Below, one piece after another: positions 7,731 to 15,400 of a stretch of 18,845 nucleotides of DNA. This stretch comes from an uncultured Rhodospirillales bacterium (GTDB lineage: Bacteria > Pseudomonadota > Alphaproteobacteria > Rhodospirillales > 2-02-FULL-58-16). Location: NCBI GenBank assembly GCA_913053795.1, contig CAJXGZ010000009.1:1-18845 (forward strand), in the 5' to 3' direction. A model generated the notes under the pieces. That model did not search any database and was not told the origin of the DNA. It saw only the letters and a list, made by a program, of their open reading frames with translations. Each line of letters starts with the position of its first letter. Within the stretch, counting starts at the first letter, position 1. The translations under genes were made by a program, and so were the position numbers.

Positions 7731-7874
7731 ACACCCATTGTGATCGCTTCTCCCGTTTCCTCGGTAGGAGGGAAGGCGCCAGCCGATGCCCAAGGCATCG
7801 TCAAGCCTTTCCGACGCCCCGAGGAGGCGGGAGAAGCGATCACAATGGGTGTTTATTTATGCAGGTTGGTATTA
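7709..7874. repeat. Hairpin element 1: 166-bp structured inverted-repeat element with conserved core
   Basis: The left arm (7709-7755, beginning TAATACCAACC) is the exact inverse of the right arm (ending GGTTGGTATTA at 7874) for 47 bp. Pairing continues to 7764/7819 with only two T-G wobbles, giving a 56-bp stem. The 54-base interior has a GTAGGA foot (7764-7769), an 8-bp stem (7770-7777 with 7805-7812, one G-T wobble) and CGATGCC-CAA-GGCATCG (7784-7800). It lies between convergent genes and contains the stop codons of both. No flanking target duplication is evident. The core is shared with element 2. Confidence 0.9.
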
Positions 7875-8219
7875 AGCGGGACTGCGCCCTTTCGGGTCGG
7901 GGCCGTGGCGGTTGGTCCCCGGCGTTCCTTCCAGGCACCCGGCGTCAACAAAAAACCAGATGGTCCCGGCAAGGGGAATAATGAGGAGGAGGAGCATCCA
8001 TCCCGACTTGTCTCTATCATGCAAGCGCTTGACGCCGACCGCGATGGCGGGCCAGAAAACCATAAGGGAAAAGATAAACATGAACGCCCCGCCCCCCGTG
8101 GAGAAATCAACAACACCCACAAGTAAGGAGAGCGCCGCAACGGGTAAATGGAACTTCAGCCAAAAATCCGACCGGGGTATGCGGCCTTCCAAGGAAAATA
8201 AAAACTGTGACAAAGGCAT
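7872..8219 (-). CDS. DUF805 family small inner-membrane protein
   Basis: A 115-residue protein with the DUF805 pattern: an N-terminal FLFSLEGRIPRSDFW (the usual form is F..GR..R..FW), two to three hydrophobic helices (AALSLLVGVVDF, FIFSLMVFWPAIAVGVKRLHDRDKSGW, LLLLIIPLAGTIWFFVDAG) and the closing GTPGTNRHGPDPKG. The KRLHDRDKSGW motif is diagnostic. GAGGGA lies upstream of the ATG. The gene starts 22 bp after the amiC stop on the same strand, so the two are probably cotranscribed. Function is unknown for the family. The TAA stop is formed by the first three bases of the right arm of hairpin element 1. Confidence 0.88.
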   Translation of the reverse strand: MPLSQFLFSLEGRIPRSDFWLKFHLPVAALSLLVGVVDFSTGGGAFMFIFSLMVFWPAIAVGVKRLHDRDKSGWMLLLLIIPLAGTIWFFVDAGCLEGTPGTNRHGPDPKGRSPA

Positions 8220-8241
8220 GGCGGTCCCTCGTTTTAGGTTC

Positions 8242-9540
8242 TTAACGTCTGCTCGCTTGTTCGACGTCGGTGAAATAGTCCTTCACGGCGTAGGTTAGGG
8301 CGGTAAATAATTTGGCGCGGTATTTCCTGCTTCTGAGCGCCCGCTCCTCATTGCGGTTGGAGAGGAAGCCCAACTCCAGCAGCACCGAAGGGATGTCGGG
8401 AGCCTTCAGCACCGCGAAGCCGGCGAAACGATGCGACTTGCGCAACACCTTTGCTTGGCGGCGAAGGCGCTTGACCAGCGTTGAGGCGAACAACGCCGAT
8501 TGGTTCATGGTTTCGCGCTGGGCCAATTCGATGAGGATGTTGGTGACTTCGGCGCTCTCGCCGTTGAGGTTGATTCCGGCGATGAGGTCGGCCTTGTTTT
8601 CTTTTTCGGCCAGGGCCGCCGCCTCTTTGTCCGAGGCCCTTTCGGAAAGGGTGTAGACGGACAGGCCGCGGGTGCTGCGATTCTTGATGGCGTCGGCGTG
8701 GATGGAGATGAACAACTCGGCGCTGGCGTTCCGCGCGATGGCGACGCGGTCGCGAAGCCGGATGAAGACGTCGCTCTTACGGGTCATCACAACGCGGAAA
8801 CGTCCCGTCGCCTCCAGCTTGCGTTTGATTTCGCGGGCCGCGATAAGGTTGATATGTTTCTCATGGATTCCGCTGGCGCCGGTGGCGCCCGGATCAACGC
8901 CGCCATGGCCGGGGTCGATGGCGATCACCCGTCTCGGGCCGGGACGCCGAGGCTTGCGCGGCGGCGCCAAGGAGGGCGCCAAGGAGGGCTGTGGCGCAGC
9001 GGCGACTCGCGCTCTTGGGACCTGAATTGCGCCGGCGCCGCCCGGCGTTGACGTGACGACTCTGACCGTATTCCCCCGCATGTTTCTGAGGAACGCTTGG
9101 CGGCTGGTCTTGGCCAGATCGATGACGATGCGATGGCCCTCCCTGTTCGAAGGATCGAGCATGAAGGCGGCGTCAATGGCCGCCGGTCCGTTTATGTCCA
9201 GCACCACTCGTGAAACGCCTTGTTTAAACAGGCCGTAGCGCAGCTTGGACAGGAGCCCCGTCCGTTGAGGCAGGGGGCGCGCCGGCAGACGCCAGCCCAC
9301 CTCGGGAAGATCGATGACCACCCGGTAGGGATTGGCCAGGGTAAAAACGTCAAAAGGCGTCTGTTTTGTTAGAACGAAAACAAATCGGGTTTTTTTTCCA
9401 TGCAGGCCGACGCGCATATCGGTGATTACGGTTTTGGCTTCCAAGGGGGCGCCAAGGGCGCGAACGGGTGCGCTTCCCAGGCATAAAGTGGCCGCAAGGA
9501 TCAAAAAAATCCAACGAAAGGAACACCAATAACGCAACAT
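8242..9540 (-). CDS. amiC: N-acetylmuramoyl-L-alanine amidase with AMIN domain
   Basis: A 432-residue periplasmic amidase that cuts the bond between N-acetylmuramic acid and the peptide stem during cell separation. It has a signal peptide (hydrophobic 10-25), an AMIN domain (about 35-145) that targets the septal wall, a Pro/Ala-rich linker with a duplicated PSLA unit (about 185-203), and an Amidase_3 catalytic domain (205-425). Expected zinc and catalytic residues are present: H212 in IDPGHGG, E227 in GIHEKHINL, H281 in SIHADA and E389 in LLELGFLSN. The start is the first ATG and directly precedes the signal peptide. The gene is divergent from rne, an arrangement known in alphaproteobacteria. 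The mrcA-prfB genes often found downstream are not here; a DUF805 gene takes their place. Confidence 0.93.
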   Translation of the reverse strand: MLRYWCSFRWIFLILAATLCLGSAPVRALGAPLEAKTVITDMRVGLHGKKTRFVFVLTKQTPFDVFTLANPYRVVIDLPEVGWRLPARPLPQRTGLLSKLRYGLFKQGVSRVVLDINGPAAIDAAFMLDPSNREGHRIVIDLAKTSRQAFLRNMRGNTVRVVTSTPGGAGAIQVPRARVAAAPQPSLAPSLAPPRKPRRPGPRRVIAIDPGHGGVDPGATGASGIHEKHINLIAAREIKRKLEATGRFRVVMTRKSDVFIRLRDRVAIARNASAELFISIHADAIKNRSTRGLSVYTLSERASDKEAAALAEKENKADLIAGINLNGESAEVTNILIELAQRETMNQSALFASTLVKRLRRQAKVLRKSHRFAGFAVLKAPDIPSVLLELGFLSNRNEERALRSRKYRAKLFTALTYAVKDYFTDVEQASRR

Positions 9541-9569
9541 CTAGCGGGACCCGTTCCCTAAGAATACTA

Positions 9570-9599
9570 CATATACTTTCTAAACAGGCCACCCTTCAA
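9570..9599 (-). promoter_or_regulatory. Weak candidate promoter for amiC
   Basis: On the minus strand TTGAAG (9594-9599) and TATATG (9570-9575) are spaced by 18 bp, about 30 bp before the amiC start. The match to a sigma-70 type promoter is partial. Confidence 0.3.
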
Positions 9600-9654
9600 C
9601 ATAAATCAAGCTTCTTGCGATTCTGGGTGGTTCGAAAAAAAATCAACAAGCTCA

Positions 9655-9683
9655 TTGTCGAACGAAATCCCTACGTTTATATT
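9655..9683 (+). promoter_or_regulatory. Candidate rne promoter
   Basis: TTGTCG (9655-9660) and TATATT (9678-9683) are separated by 17 bp, a good sigma-70 layout. Transcription would begin near 9690, giving rne a leader of about 245 nt. Long leaders that allow RNase E to control its own mRNA are known for enterobacterial rne. Confidence 0.45.
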
Positions 9684-9689
9684 AACACA

Positions 9690-9935
9690 TCGCCGGGAGT
9701 GGTCTCTTCTTTATAAGCGCCATTTCATCGACGAACGGCGGTTTTGGCTAAGTCCACGCCGATTTAGAATTAAGAGGTTTTTCAATGCCGGTTGAGCGAA
9801 CGGATCATTTTTTTGCCCCGCGCGTAAGCGCGGCTGCCTTGATTGCGGGCGCCACCGGTCTAACACGAATAAGCGCACGCCGCGCTCTCGGGCGAACGCC
9901 CCGGGCGACAGCGGCGCTTTGGAGTCAAGAATTTC
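9690..9935 (+). promoter_or_regulatory. Long rne leader with GNRA-capped hairpin
   Basis: No well-supported gene lies in the 395 bp between amiC and rne. The part near rne contains CCGCGC-GTAA-GCGCGG (9818-9833), a perfect 6-bp hairpin with a GNRA-type loop, and GGGC-GAAC-GCCC near 9890-9901. An ATG at 9785 with AGAGG eight bases upstream opens a 79-codon frame that overlaps the rne start. It may be a leader peptide, but its composition is not convincing. The region from 9541 to 9690 holds the divergent promoters and AT-rich DNA. Confidence 0.4.
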
Positions 9936-12431
9936 ATGTCAATCAAGAAAATGTTAATCGACACCACCCACCCGGAAGAAACCCGGGTAGTGGTTCTCAG
10001 CGGGAATCTTCTGGAAAATTTTGATGTAGAGGTAGAATCCAGAAGACAGCTAAAAGGAAATATATATCTGGCGAAGGTTATCAGGGTGGAGCCCTCCCTG
10101 CAGGCGGCCTTTGTCGATTACGGCGGCAACCGCCACGGTTTCCTGGCCTTCAATGAAATCCATCCGGACTACTACCAGATTCCCGTCGCCGACCGGGAAG
10201 CCCTGGTGGCCGAGCACGAAGCCGCCGAGCAGGCCGATGAGGAAAGCGCGCAGGAAGAAGGCGCCCCCCAAGCGGGCGAGGTGGAGACCGTCGGCGGCGA
10301 CGACAGCGAAGAAGTGGAAGTCCGCCGCGCGCGCCCTTCCTTGCGTTCGTACAAAATTCAAGAGGTGATCAAACGCCGCCAAGTCCTTCTTGTGCAGGTG
10401 GTCAAGGAGGAGCGGGGCAACAAGGGAGCGGCGCTCACCACCTACCTTTCGCTGGCCGGCCGCTATTGCGTCTTGATGCCCAATACGGCGCGCGGCGGAG
10501 GCATTTCGCGCAAAATCTCCAACGGCCCCGAACGCAAGAAACTTAAAACCATGCTGGGCGAACTAGGCATTCCCAAGGGGATGGCGGTCATCGTGCGCAC
10601 CGCCGGCTCCAAGCGCTCCAGGACCGAGATCAAGCGCGACTACGAGTACCTGATCAGACTATGGGACACCATTCGCGAATTGACGCTCAAATCAACGGCG
10701 CCCGCCCTCATTCATGAGGAGGGCAATCTGATCAAGCGAACGCTCCGCGATCTCTACAACAACGAGATCGAGGAAATCATCGTCGACGGCGAGGAAGGTT
10801 ACCGCGCCGCCAAGAACTTCATGAAGCTGATGATTCCCAGCCACGCCAAGAAGGTCAAGCAATACGACGACGGCTCCATGCCCATGCTTCAACGTTTTCA
10901 AGTGGAGAGCCAGCTTGACGCCATCCATAACCCCGTCGTTCAGATGAAGTCGGGCGCCTATATCGTCATCAATCCAACCGAGGCGCTGGTCTCCATCGAT
11001 GTCAACTCCGGTCGCTCCACCAAGGAGCGCAACATCGAGGAGACGGCGCTCAAGACCAACTTGGAGGCGGTTGGCGAGATCGCCCGCCAAGTTCGCCTGC
11101 GCGATCTTTCCGGCCTTCTGGTCATTGATTTCATCGATATGGAAAACTCGCGCAACAACGCCAAGGTGGAGCGCCGCCTCAAGGACGCCATGCGCAACGA
11201 CCGCGCCCGCATCCAGTTGGGACGCATCAGCCCCTTCGGTCTGCTTGAATTCTCCCGCCAGCGCATGCGGCCGAGTCTTATTGAGACCAGTTCCGGGCCT
11301 TGCCCCTATTGCGATGGCTCCGGCGTGCGCCGCTCCACCGACTCGGCGGCGTTGTTCGTTTTGCGCGCCATCGAGGAGGAAGCGACAAAAAAATGCGCCG
11401 AGGAGATCACTGTCCATACCGCGCCGGAGGTGGTGCTCTACATCATTAATCATAAGCGCGCCTCCCTGGCCGACATCGAAAGCCGCAACGGCATTTCCGT
11501 GAGGCTCGCCAATGACGATTCGTTGATTCCGCCCGAATGCCGCATCGAACGGGTGAAGCTGCGCCCCGGCGTTGCGGCTGAAAAAATCAAGGAGAGTGGC
11601 GGCGAAGAGAAAAAAATGGACGGGGAGGAAGGCTCAAAGCGCCGCCGCCGCCGTCCACGACGGCACAGACCTGCTCGCCGCGCTCCGCGCCGTCGTTTTA
11701 GCTGCTTGCGGAACCCTGTTGCTGACGCTTTCGGCCAAGATCAGCGCTCCAGCGAGGATCACGACGCTATCGCCGCCGGGGCGTTACAAAACAAAGATGC
11801 TGAGATCAATGCGAAGGAAGGTGAAAAAGCGGTTCCCGAAGCCGAGGGCGGTGGCGGCGAACCGACGGCGGGCAAGCGCCGCCGCCGTGGCCGGCGCGGC
11901 GGACGGCGGCGCGCGCGCAAGCCGTCTGACGCCGTAATGGCGGAGGCCGCGCCGATCGTCGAGGGCGTCCCAGCGTCCGATTCATTACTCGAAGGCCCCG
12001 CCGAGCCCGCCTTGCTGGAGAGCCCGCCCGAAACCGTTATGGTCGTGTCGCCGGATGGCGTCATCGATTCCGAGGTCAAGGAACAGCCCGCGGAAAAGAA
12101 ACCCGCCAAGCGCAAGAGCGCCGCCAAGGGAAGCCCGAAAAAACGAACGAAGAAAACCGAAGATGCTCCCAAGGACGCTTCTGGGGACGCTTCTGGGGAC
12201 GCTTCTGGGGCCGCAAGCGAAATGGCGAAAGAGGACGATAAGGAAAAGCCGAAACCGGTGAGACGCCGCCGCAAGACGGCGAAGGAAAAGGACGGGGAAA
12301 AAAAGGCGGCGGCGCCGCGGCGGGAGACGTCCTCAAGCGGCGCCGCCAAGAACACCGTCATCAACGTCGGCGAGGCGCCGCCTGCTCCGGTTGAAGACAA
12401 GCCGAAAAAAGGCTGGTGGCAGCGCCCTTGA
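9936..12431 (+). CDS. rne: Ribonuclease E
   Basis: An 831-residue endoribonuclease, scaffold of the RNA degradosome. The S1 domain (about 35-165) begins in QLKGNIYLAKVIRVEPSLQA and has an acidic insert at 92-130, as in other alphaproteobacterial RNase E proteins. The catalytic core has SIDVNSG (D355) and LLVIDFIDM (D398), which match the two magnesium-binding aspartates of the E. coli enzyme. The zinc link CPYCDGSG has C456 and C459. The C-terminal 270 residues are low-complexity, with Arg-rich RNA-binding blocks (KRRRRRPRR, KRRRRGRRGGRRRARK) and Lys/Glu-rich stretches. The last residues, KKGWWQRP, match the C-terminal GWW element by which Caulobacter RNase E binds PNPase. GGAG lies 11 bases before the ATG; an alternative ATG is at 9951. 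mnmA follows after 30 bp. Confidence 0.96.
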   Translation: MSIKKMLIDTTHPEETRVVVLSGNLLENFDVEVESRRQLKGNIYLAKVIRVEPSLQAAFVDYGGNRHGFLAFNEIHPDYYQIPVADREALVAEHEAAEQADEESAQEEGAPQAGEVETVGGDDSEEVEVRRARPSLRSYKIQEVIKRRQVLLVQVVKEERGNKGAALTTYLSLAGRYCVLMPNTARGGGISRKISNGPERKKLKTMLGELGIPKGMAVIVRTAGSKRSRTEIKRDYEYLIRLWDTIRELTLKSTAPALIHEEGNLIKRTLRDLYNNEIEEIIVDGEEGYRAAKNFMKLMIPSHAKKVKQYDDGSMPMLQRFQVESQLDAIHNPVVQMKSGAYIVINPTEALVSIDVNSGRSTKERNIEETALKTNLEAVGEIARQVRLRDLSGLLVIDFIDMENSRNNAKVERRLKDAMRNDRARIQLGRISPFGLLEFSRQRMRPSLIETSSGPCPYCDGSGVRRSTDSAALFVLRAIEEEATKKCAEEITVHTAPEVVLYIINHKRASLADIESRNGISVRLANDDSLIPPECRIERVKLRPGVAAEKIKESGGEEKKMDGEEGSKRRRRRPRRHRPARRAPRRRFSCLRNPVADAFGQDQRSSEDHDAIAAGALQNKDAEINAKEGEKAVPEAEGGGGEPTAGKRRRRGRRGGRRRARKPSDAVMAEAAPIVEGVPASDSLLEGPAEPALLESPPETVMVVSPDGVIDSEVKEQPAEKKPAKRKSAAKGSPKKRTKKTEDAPKDASGDASGDASGAASEMAKEDDKEKPKPVRRRRKTAKEKDGEKKAAAPRRETSSSGAAKNTVINVGEAPPAPVEDKPKKGWWQRP
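12174..12209 (+). repeat. Three perfect 12-bp tandem repeats in the rne tail
   Basis: GACGCTTCTGGG occurs three times head to tail, encoding Asp-Ala-Ser-Gly repeats in the disordered tail of RNase E. Copy number changes would keep the frame. The following GCCGCAAGC (Ala-Ala-Ser) looks like a decayed continuation. Confidence 0.9.
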
Positions 12432-12461
12432 CCTTTTCCCCGGACGCTGGAAACGTCTGAC

Positions 12462-13562
12462 ATGAATTCTCTTGGCATAGATAAGCCGCTCGGCGACACC
12501 CTGGTTGTCGTCGCCATGTCGGGCGGCGTCGATTCATCGGTGTGCGCGGCGCTGCTCAATGACGAGGGCTACGAGGTCATCGGCGCGACCATGCAGCTTT
12601 ATGACCATGGCGAGGCGATTTCCAGACCCAATACATGTTGCGCCGGGCGCGACATCCGGGACGCCCGGAAGGTGGCGGACGCCATCGGCGTTCCTCACTA
12701 CGTTCTTGATTTCGAAGACCGCTTCCAGGAAGCGGTGATCGACGATTTCGTTGACGCCTACTTGATGGGCGAGACGCCCAACCCCTGCATCCGCTGCAAC
12801 CAGACGGTCAAGTTCACCGATTTGCTGGGCAAGGCCGAGGCGTTGGGCGCCGATGTTCTCGCCACCGGCCATTATGCGCGCCGCATTCAAGGCGCGGACG
12901 GGCCCGAGCTGCGCCGCGGCGCCGATCCCGCGCGCGACCAGAGTTATTTCCTGTTCGCCACCACTCAGCAACAACTGCAAAGGGTTCGGTTCCCCCTTGG
13001 CGCCATGAACAAGGACGAGACCCGCGCATTGGCGCGGCGATTCCGTCTTCCCGTCGCCGCCAAGCCCGACAGTCAAGACATCTGCTTCGCGCCCACCGGA
13101 ACCTATGGCGACGTTGTGGACAAGCTGCGTCCCGGCGCCGCCAAACCCGGCGAAATCGTTCATGTGGATGGCCAGGTTCTGGGCCGCCACCAGGGCGTCG
13201 CCAACTTCACCGTCGGCCAGCGTAGGGGTTTAGGCGTTGCCGGCGGCGCGCCTCTCTATGTTGTGCGGCTGGAGTCCGAGACCGCTACCGTTATCGCCGG
13301 CCCCAAGGCGGCGCTGTACAGGGACCGCCTGATGGTGAGAAATCTAAACTGGCTGGGGCCCGGGGAGCCGCCCGGGGAGAAAATGAAGGCGTCGGTCAAG
13401 CTGCGCTCAACGGCGCCGCCGGCGGGCGCCGCTATTCGCGCCTTGGGCGAGGGAAAAGCTGAAGTTGTCTTGGACCAGCCTCAAGCCGGCGTCGCACCGG
13501 GCCAAGCTTGCGTTTTTTATGACGGAGACCGGGTGTTGGGGGGCGGCTGGATCAAAAAATAG
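12462..13562 (+). CDS. mnmA: tRNA-specific 2-thiouridylase MnmA
   Basis: A 366-residue cytoplasmic enzyme that adds sulfur to U34 of tRNAs for Lys, Glu and Gln, using ATP and a persulfide relay. The PP-loop SGGVDSS is at 20-26. The two active cysteines are C112 in TPNPCIRCN and C208 in SQDICF. FTVGQRRGLG marks the middle domain and a C-terminal beta-barrel closes the protein (ending RVLGGGWIKK). The N-terminal extension MNSLGIDKP before the PP-loop is typical of alphaproteobacterial MnmA and supports this start. It lies 30 bp after rne in the same direction and probably shares its transcript. Its end is only 2 bp from the end of the convergent CigR-like gene. Confidence 0.96.
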   Translation: MNSLGIDKPLGDTLVVVAMSGGVDSSVCAALLNDEGYEVIGATMQLYDHGEAISRPNTCCAGRDIRDARKVADAIGVPHYVLDFEDRFQEAVIDDFVDAYLMGETPNPCIRCNQTVKFTDLLGKAEALGADVLATGHYARRIQGADGPELRRGADPARDQSYFLFATTQQQLQRVRFPLGAMNKDETRALARRFRLPVAAKPDSQDICFAPTGTYGDVVDKLRPGAAKPGEIVHVDGQVLGRHQGVANFTVGQRRGLGVAGGAPLYVVRLESETATVIAGPKAALYRDRLMVRNLNWLGPGEPPGEKMKASVKLRSTAPPAGAAIRALGEGKAEVVLDQPQAGVAPGQACVFYDGDRVLGGGWIKK

Positions 13563-13564
13563 AT

Positions 13565-14086
13565 TTACTTCTTCGCCGCGCTCCTGACCACGCCCCTAAG
13601 AATATCAAGGACCAAGTTGTTCGATTTGTCGATCAGCAGAACATTGTCGCCGACAATGACGAGCCCTGTCTTCTTGCGCACGGGAAGAATGTCCTTCAGG
13701 TCCTTGGGGAGGGCGCGTTTTTTAAGTCCCGGCGGCAGTTTTTTGAACTTGGCGAGTCCCGGCGGCAGTTTGCCGCGCTTGGCGAGTCCTGGCGGCAAGC
13801 CCTTGTGGGCTTTGTGTTTCTTCGCCTTCTTTCTCTTCCAGTTCTTAATAATGTTGCCGTCCTCATCCATTCTTTCGAAAATATCGGGTTCCCCGCCATC
13901 GTCCCTGCGCCAGTTCTCCCTGTCCCGCTCGGAGGAAGAAACGCTGTAAGCGTCACGGATGAGGCGTTTTTCGATTTCGGTGAAGGTGATTCCAGCCAGA
14001 TCCTCTTCCAGCGCCAAGGCGGAGTCCTGAGCTTGCGCCGGCAAGGCGAACATCAGCAGTAATGCGGCAAGCGGAAGGAATTTCAT
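13565..14086 (-). CDS. Secreted CigR-like protein with PPGLAK repeats
   Basis: A 173-residue protein with a signal peptide (hydrophobic 4-17, cleavage near AQA-QDS). An acidic/charged region (21-80) is followed by a Lys-rich stretch (KRKKAKKHKAHK), then three 10-residue repeats with LPPGLAK or LPPGLKK cores (about 96-125). The C-terminal domain is TGLVIVGDNVLLIDKSNNLVLDIL. Repeated PPGLAK units before a short IVGDxxxLID...VLDIL domain resemble the CigR / RcnB-related periplasmic family. Salmonella CigR antagonises the virulence factor MgtC, but most family members have no known role. GGGAGAG lies upstream of the ATG. It is monocistronic and convergent with mnmA. Family assignment is by pattern recognition. 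Confidence 0.7.
   Translation of the reverse strand: MKFLPLAALLLMFALPAQAQDSALALEEDLAGITFTEIEKRLIRDAYSVSSSERDRENWRRDDGGEPDIFERMDEDGNIIKNWKRKKAKKHKAHKGLPPGLAKRGKLPPGLAKFKKLPPGLKKRALPKDLKDILPVRKKTGLVIVGDNVLLIDKSNNLVLDILRGVVRSAAKK
13712..13801 (-). repeat. Three 30-bp coding repeats (PPGLAK)
   Basis: Near-identical 30-bp units encode residues about 96-125 of the CigR-like protein, each with the core LPPGLAK or LPPGLKK. On the plus strand they appear as repeated GGCGAGTCC(C/T)GGCGGCA. Confidence 0.8.
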
Positions 14087-14184
14087 GGCGGCTCTCCCCA
14101 GCGTTTATTTCCCAGTTTTTCAAGTTTGGCCGCTTAAAGGCGACTTGTCCAGGAATGTGTTTTACATGATTTTATGTTTGAAAT

Positions 14185-14215
14185 TTGAAAGAGCCTTACC
14201 GACCTGTCATATAAA
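14185..14215 (+). promoter_or_regulatory. Candidate promoter for the REC-HD-GYP gene
   Basis: TTGAAA (14185-14190) and TATAAA (14210-14215) are 19 bp apart in the AT-rich gap before the gene. The spacing is long; AAGG at about 14243 would serve as the ribosome-binding site. Confidence 0.35.
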
Positions 14216-14252
14216 GCATAAGAATCCCATGGTCATTCATTAAGGCCTGAAA

Positions 14253-15389
14253 ATGAATCGTCAATTCGGAGTAATAAACGAAGACGAAGGCGCATCGGGC
14301 CGCGTTCTCAGGGTTTCCGTTTTCAGCGGCGATAATAACTTTCGAACTTCATCGCTTGAAGCTCTGGAACCCTTTTATCTTACGACAGTCTTTGACAACG
14401 CCAACGGAGCCCTGGAAGAAATGACGGCGTCGCCGCCGTCCGCCGTCGCCATCGACATGGAGCTTCCGCCGGCAGGGGGCGCTGATCTTATCCGTAAATT
14501 CCGAGCAAACGCCGCGCTCAGCCATGTTCCAATTCTGGCCATCTCCGATTCCAAAATCAAGGAAAGCTCGGAAGAGGCGCAACAAACGCCGGCGGACTAT
14601 CAACATGAGCGGCCGCTTCTGAAAAGCAAGTTTCTCGAAATCATTTCCATCATGGCCAACAAATCGGTGGAGAGGTCCTGGGACCAATTGCCGCCCTTGC
14701 AGGCGACGGTCCTTAAGGAAACCGTGAACGTTTTCAAGAAAAGCTTCAGCGGCGTTCGCGACGGGCGTCCCCTGCCGGTCGCCAATATCGAGAAAAGCTG
14801 CGAGCCGATGATCGAGGCCATCACCAACAACCAGTTCGGTGACATTTTGCGTGGCGTTCGCGATCATGACGATTACACCTATGTTCACAGTTTGCGCGTT
14901 TCCATCCATCTTTCCCTGCTCGGGCACGCCATGGGCATCCGCGGCGACGATCTTAAGACCCTGGCCGTCGGGGGATTGGTGCACGATATCGGCAAAGCCA
15001 TGGTGCCGCTGAACATCCTCAACAAACCGGGCAAACTGTCCGAAGAGGAATGGCTTAAGATGAAAGCGCATGTCCTCCATTCCAAAAAAATTATTGAGCG
15101 GACGCCGAGCATCAACCACGGGGTCAAGATCATCGCCTTGCAGCACCATGAAAAATTAAACGGCGTCGGCTACCCTTACGGCATTAAGGGCAAGAAATTG
15201 AACGATCTGGCGCGTATGGCCACCATCGTCGATATTTACGGGGCGCTGACCGACCGGCGCGCCTACAAACCCGCCTTTTCCATTGAAAAAGCCATGCCGA
15301 TCATGCTCGACATGAAGGACGAGTTGGACCAGGGGATGGTGAAGCTGTTCCGCGATCTTCTTATGGAAGCCGCCAAGCTGGAGGAATAG
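14253..15389 (+). CDS. Response regulator with HD-GYP cyclic-di-GMP phosphodiesterase domain
   Basis: A 378-residue protein. Residues 18-135 resemble a receiver domain: VAIDMELPPAGG gives a candidate phospho-acceptor D68, ILAISDS gives S99, and PLLKSK gives K124. Only one acidic residue (D27) is seen where two usually bind magnesium, so phosphorylation may be weak. A helical linker (136-200) leads to an HD-GYP domain (205-370) with H212, the HD pair in GLVHDIGK (244-245), HHE at 298-300, GYP at 306-308 and DIYGALTDRRAYKP. HD-GYP enzymes break down cyclic di-GMP, which controls motility and biofilm formation; the metal-binding residues I can see are intact. No histidine kinase gene is adjacent. 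The gene ends 11 bp before hairpin element 2. Confidence 0.9.
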   Translation: MNRQFGVINEDEGASGRVLRVSVFSGDNNFRTSSLEALEPFYLTTVFDNANGALEEMTASPPSAVAIDMELPPAGGADLIRKFRANAALSHVPILAISDSKIKESSEEAQQTPADYQHERPLLKSKFLEIISIMANKSVERSWDQLPPLQATVLKETVNVFKKSFSGVRDGRPLPVANIEKSCEPMIEAITNNQFGDILRGVRDHDDYTYVHSLRVSIHLSLLGHAMGIRGDDLKTLAVGGLVHDIGKAMVPLNILNKPGKLSEEEWLKMKAHVLHSKKIIERTPSINHGVKIIALQHHEKLNGVGYPYGIKGKKLNDLARMATIVDIYGALTDRRAYKPAFSIEKAMPIMLDMKDELDQGMVKLFRDLLMEAAKLEE

Positions 15390-15400
15390 GAATCGCGAGC

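Noticed and set aside
6738..7793. 351-codon minus-strand frame
   Set aside because: It is antisense to the radical SAM gene, whose CxxxCxxC and SGGE motifs are clear; the long frame is a GC-content effect.
7709..7874. Insertion sequence or MITE with target duplication
   Set aside because: No transposase frame and no direct repeat flanking the arms could be seen; a MITE-like origin remains possible but is not supported here.
7709..7874. Assembly or amplification artefact producing the inverted arms
   Set aside because: A second element 7.5 kb away has a related core with compensatory changes, which a chimera would not produce.
7740..8126. 128-codon plus-strand frame beginning in hairpin element 1
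   Set aside because: It covers the element and the antisense of the DUF805 gene; its first part is just translated palindrome.
10692..11453. 253-codon minus-strand frame
   Set aside because: It is antisense to the conserved catalytic core of RNase E.
11759..12559. 266-codon minus-strand frame
   Set aside because: It is antisense to the low-complexity rne tail and the mnmA start; Ser/Pro-rich with no domain.
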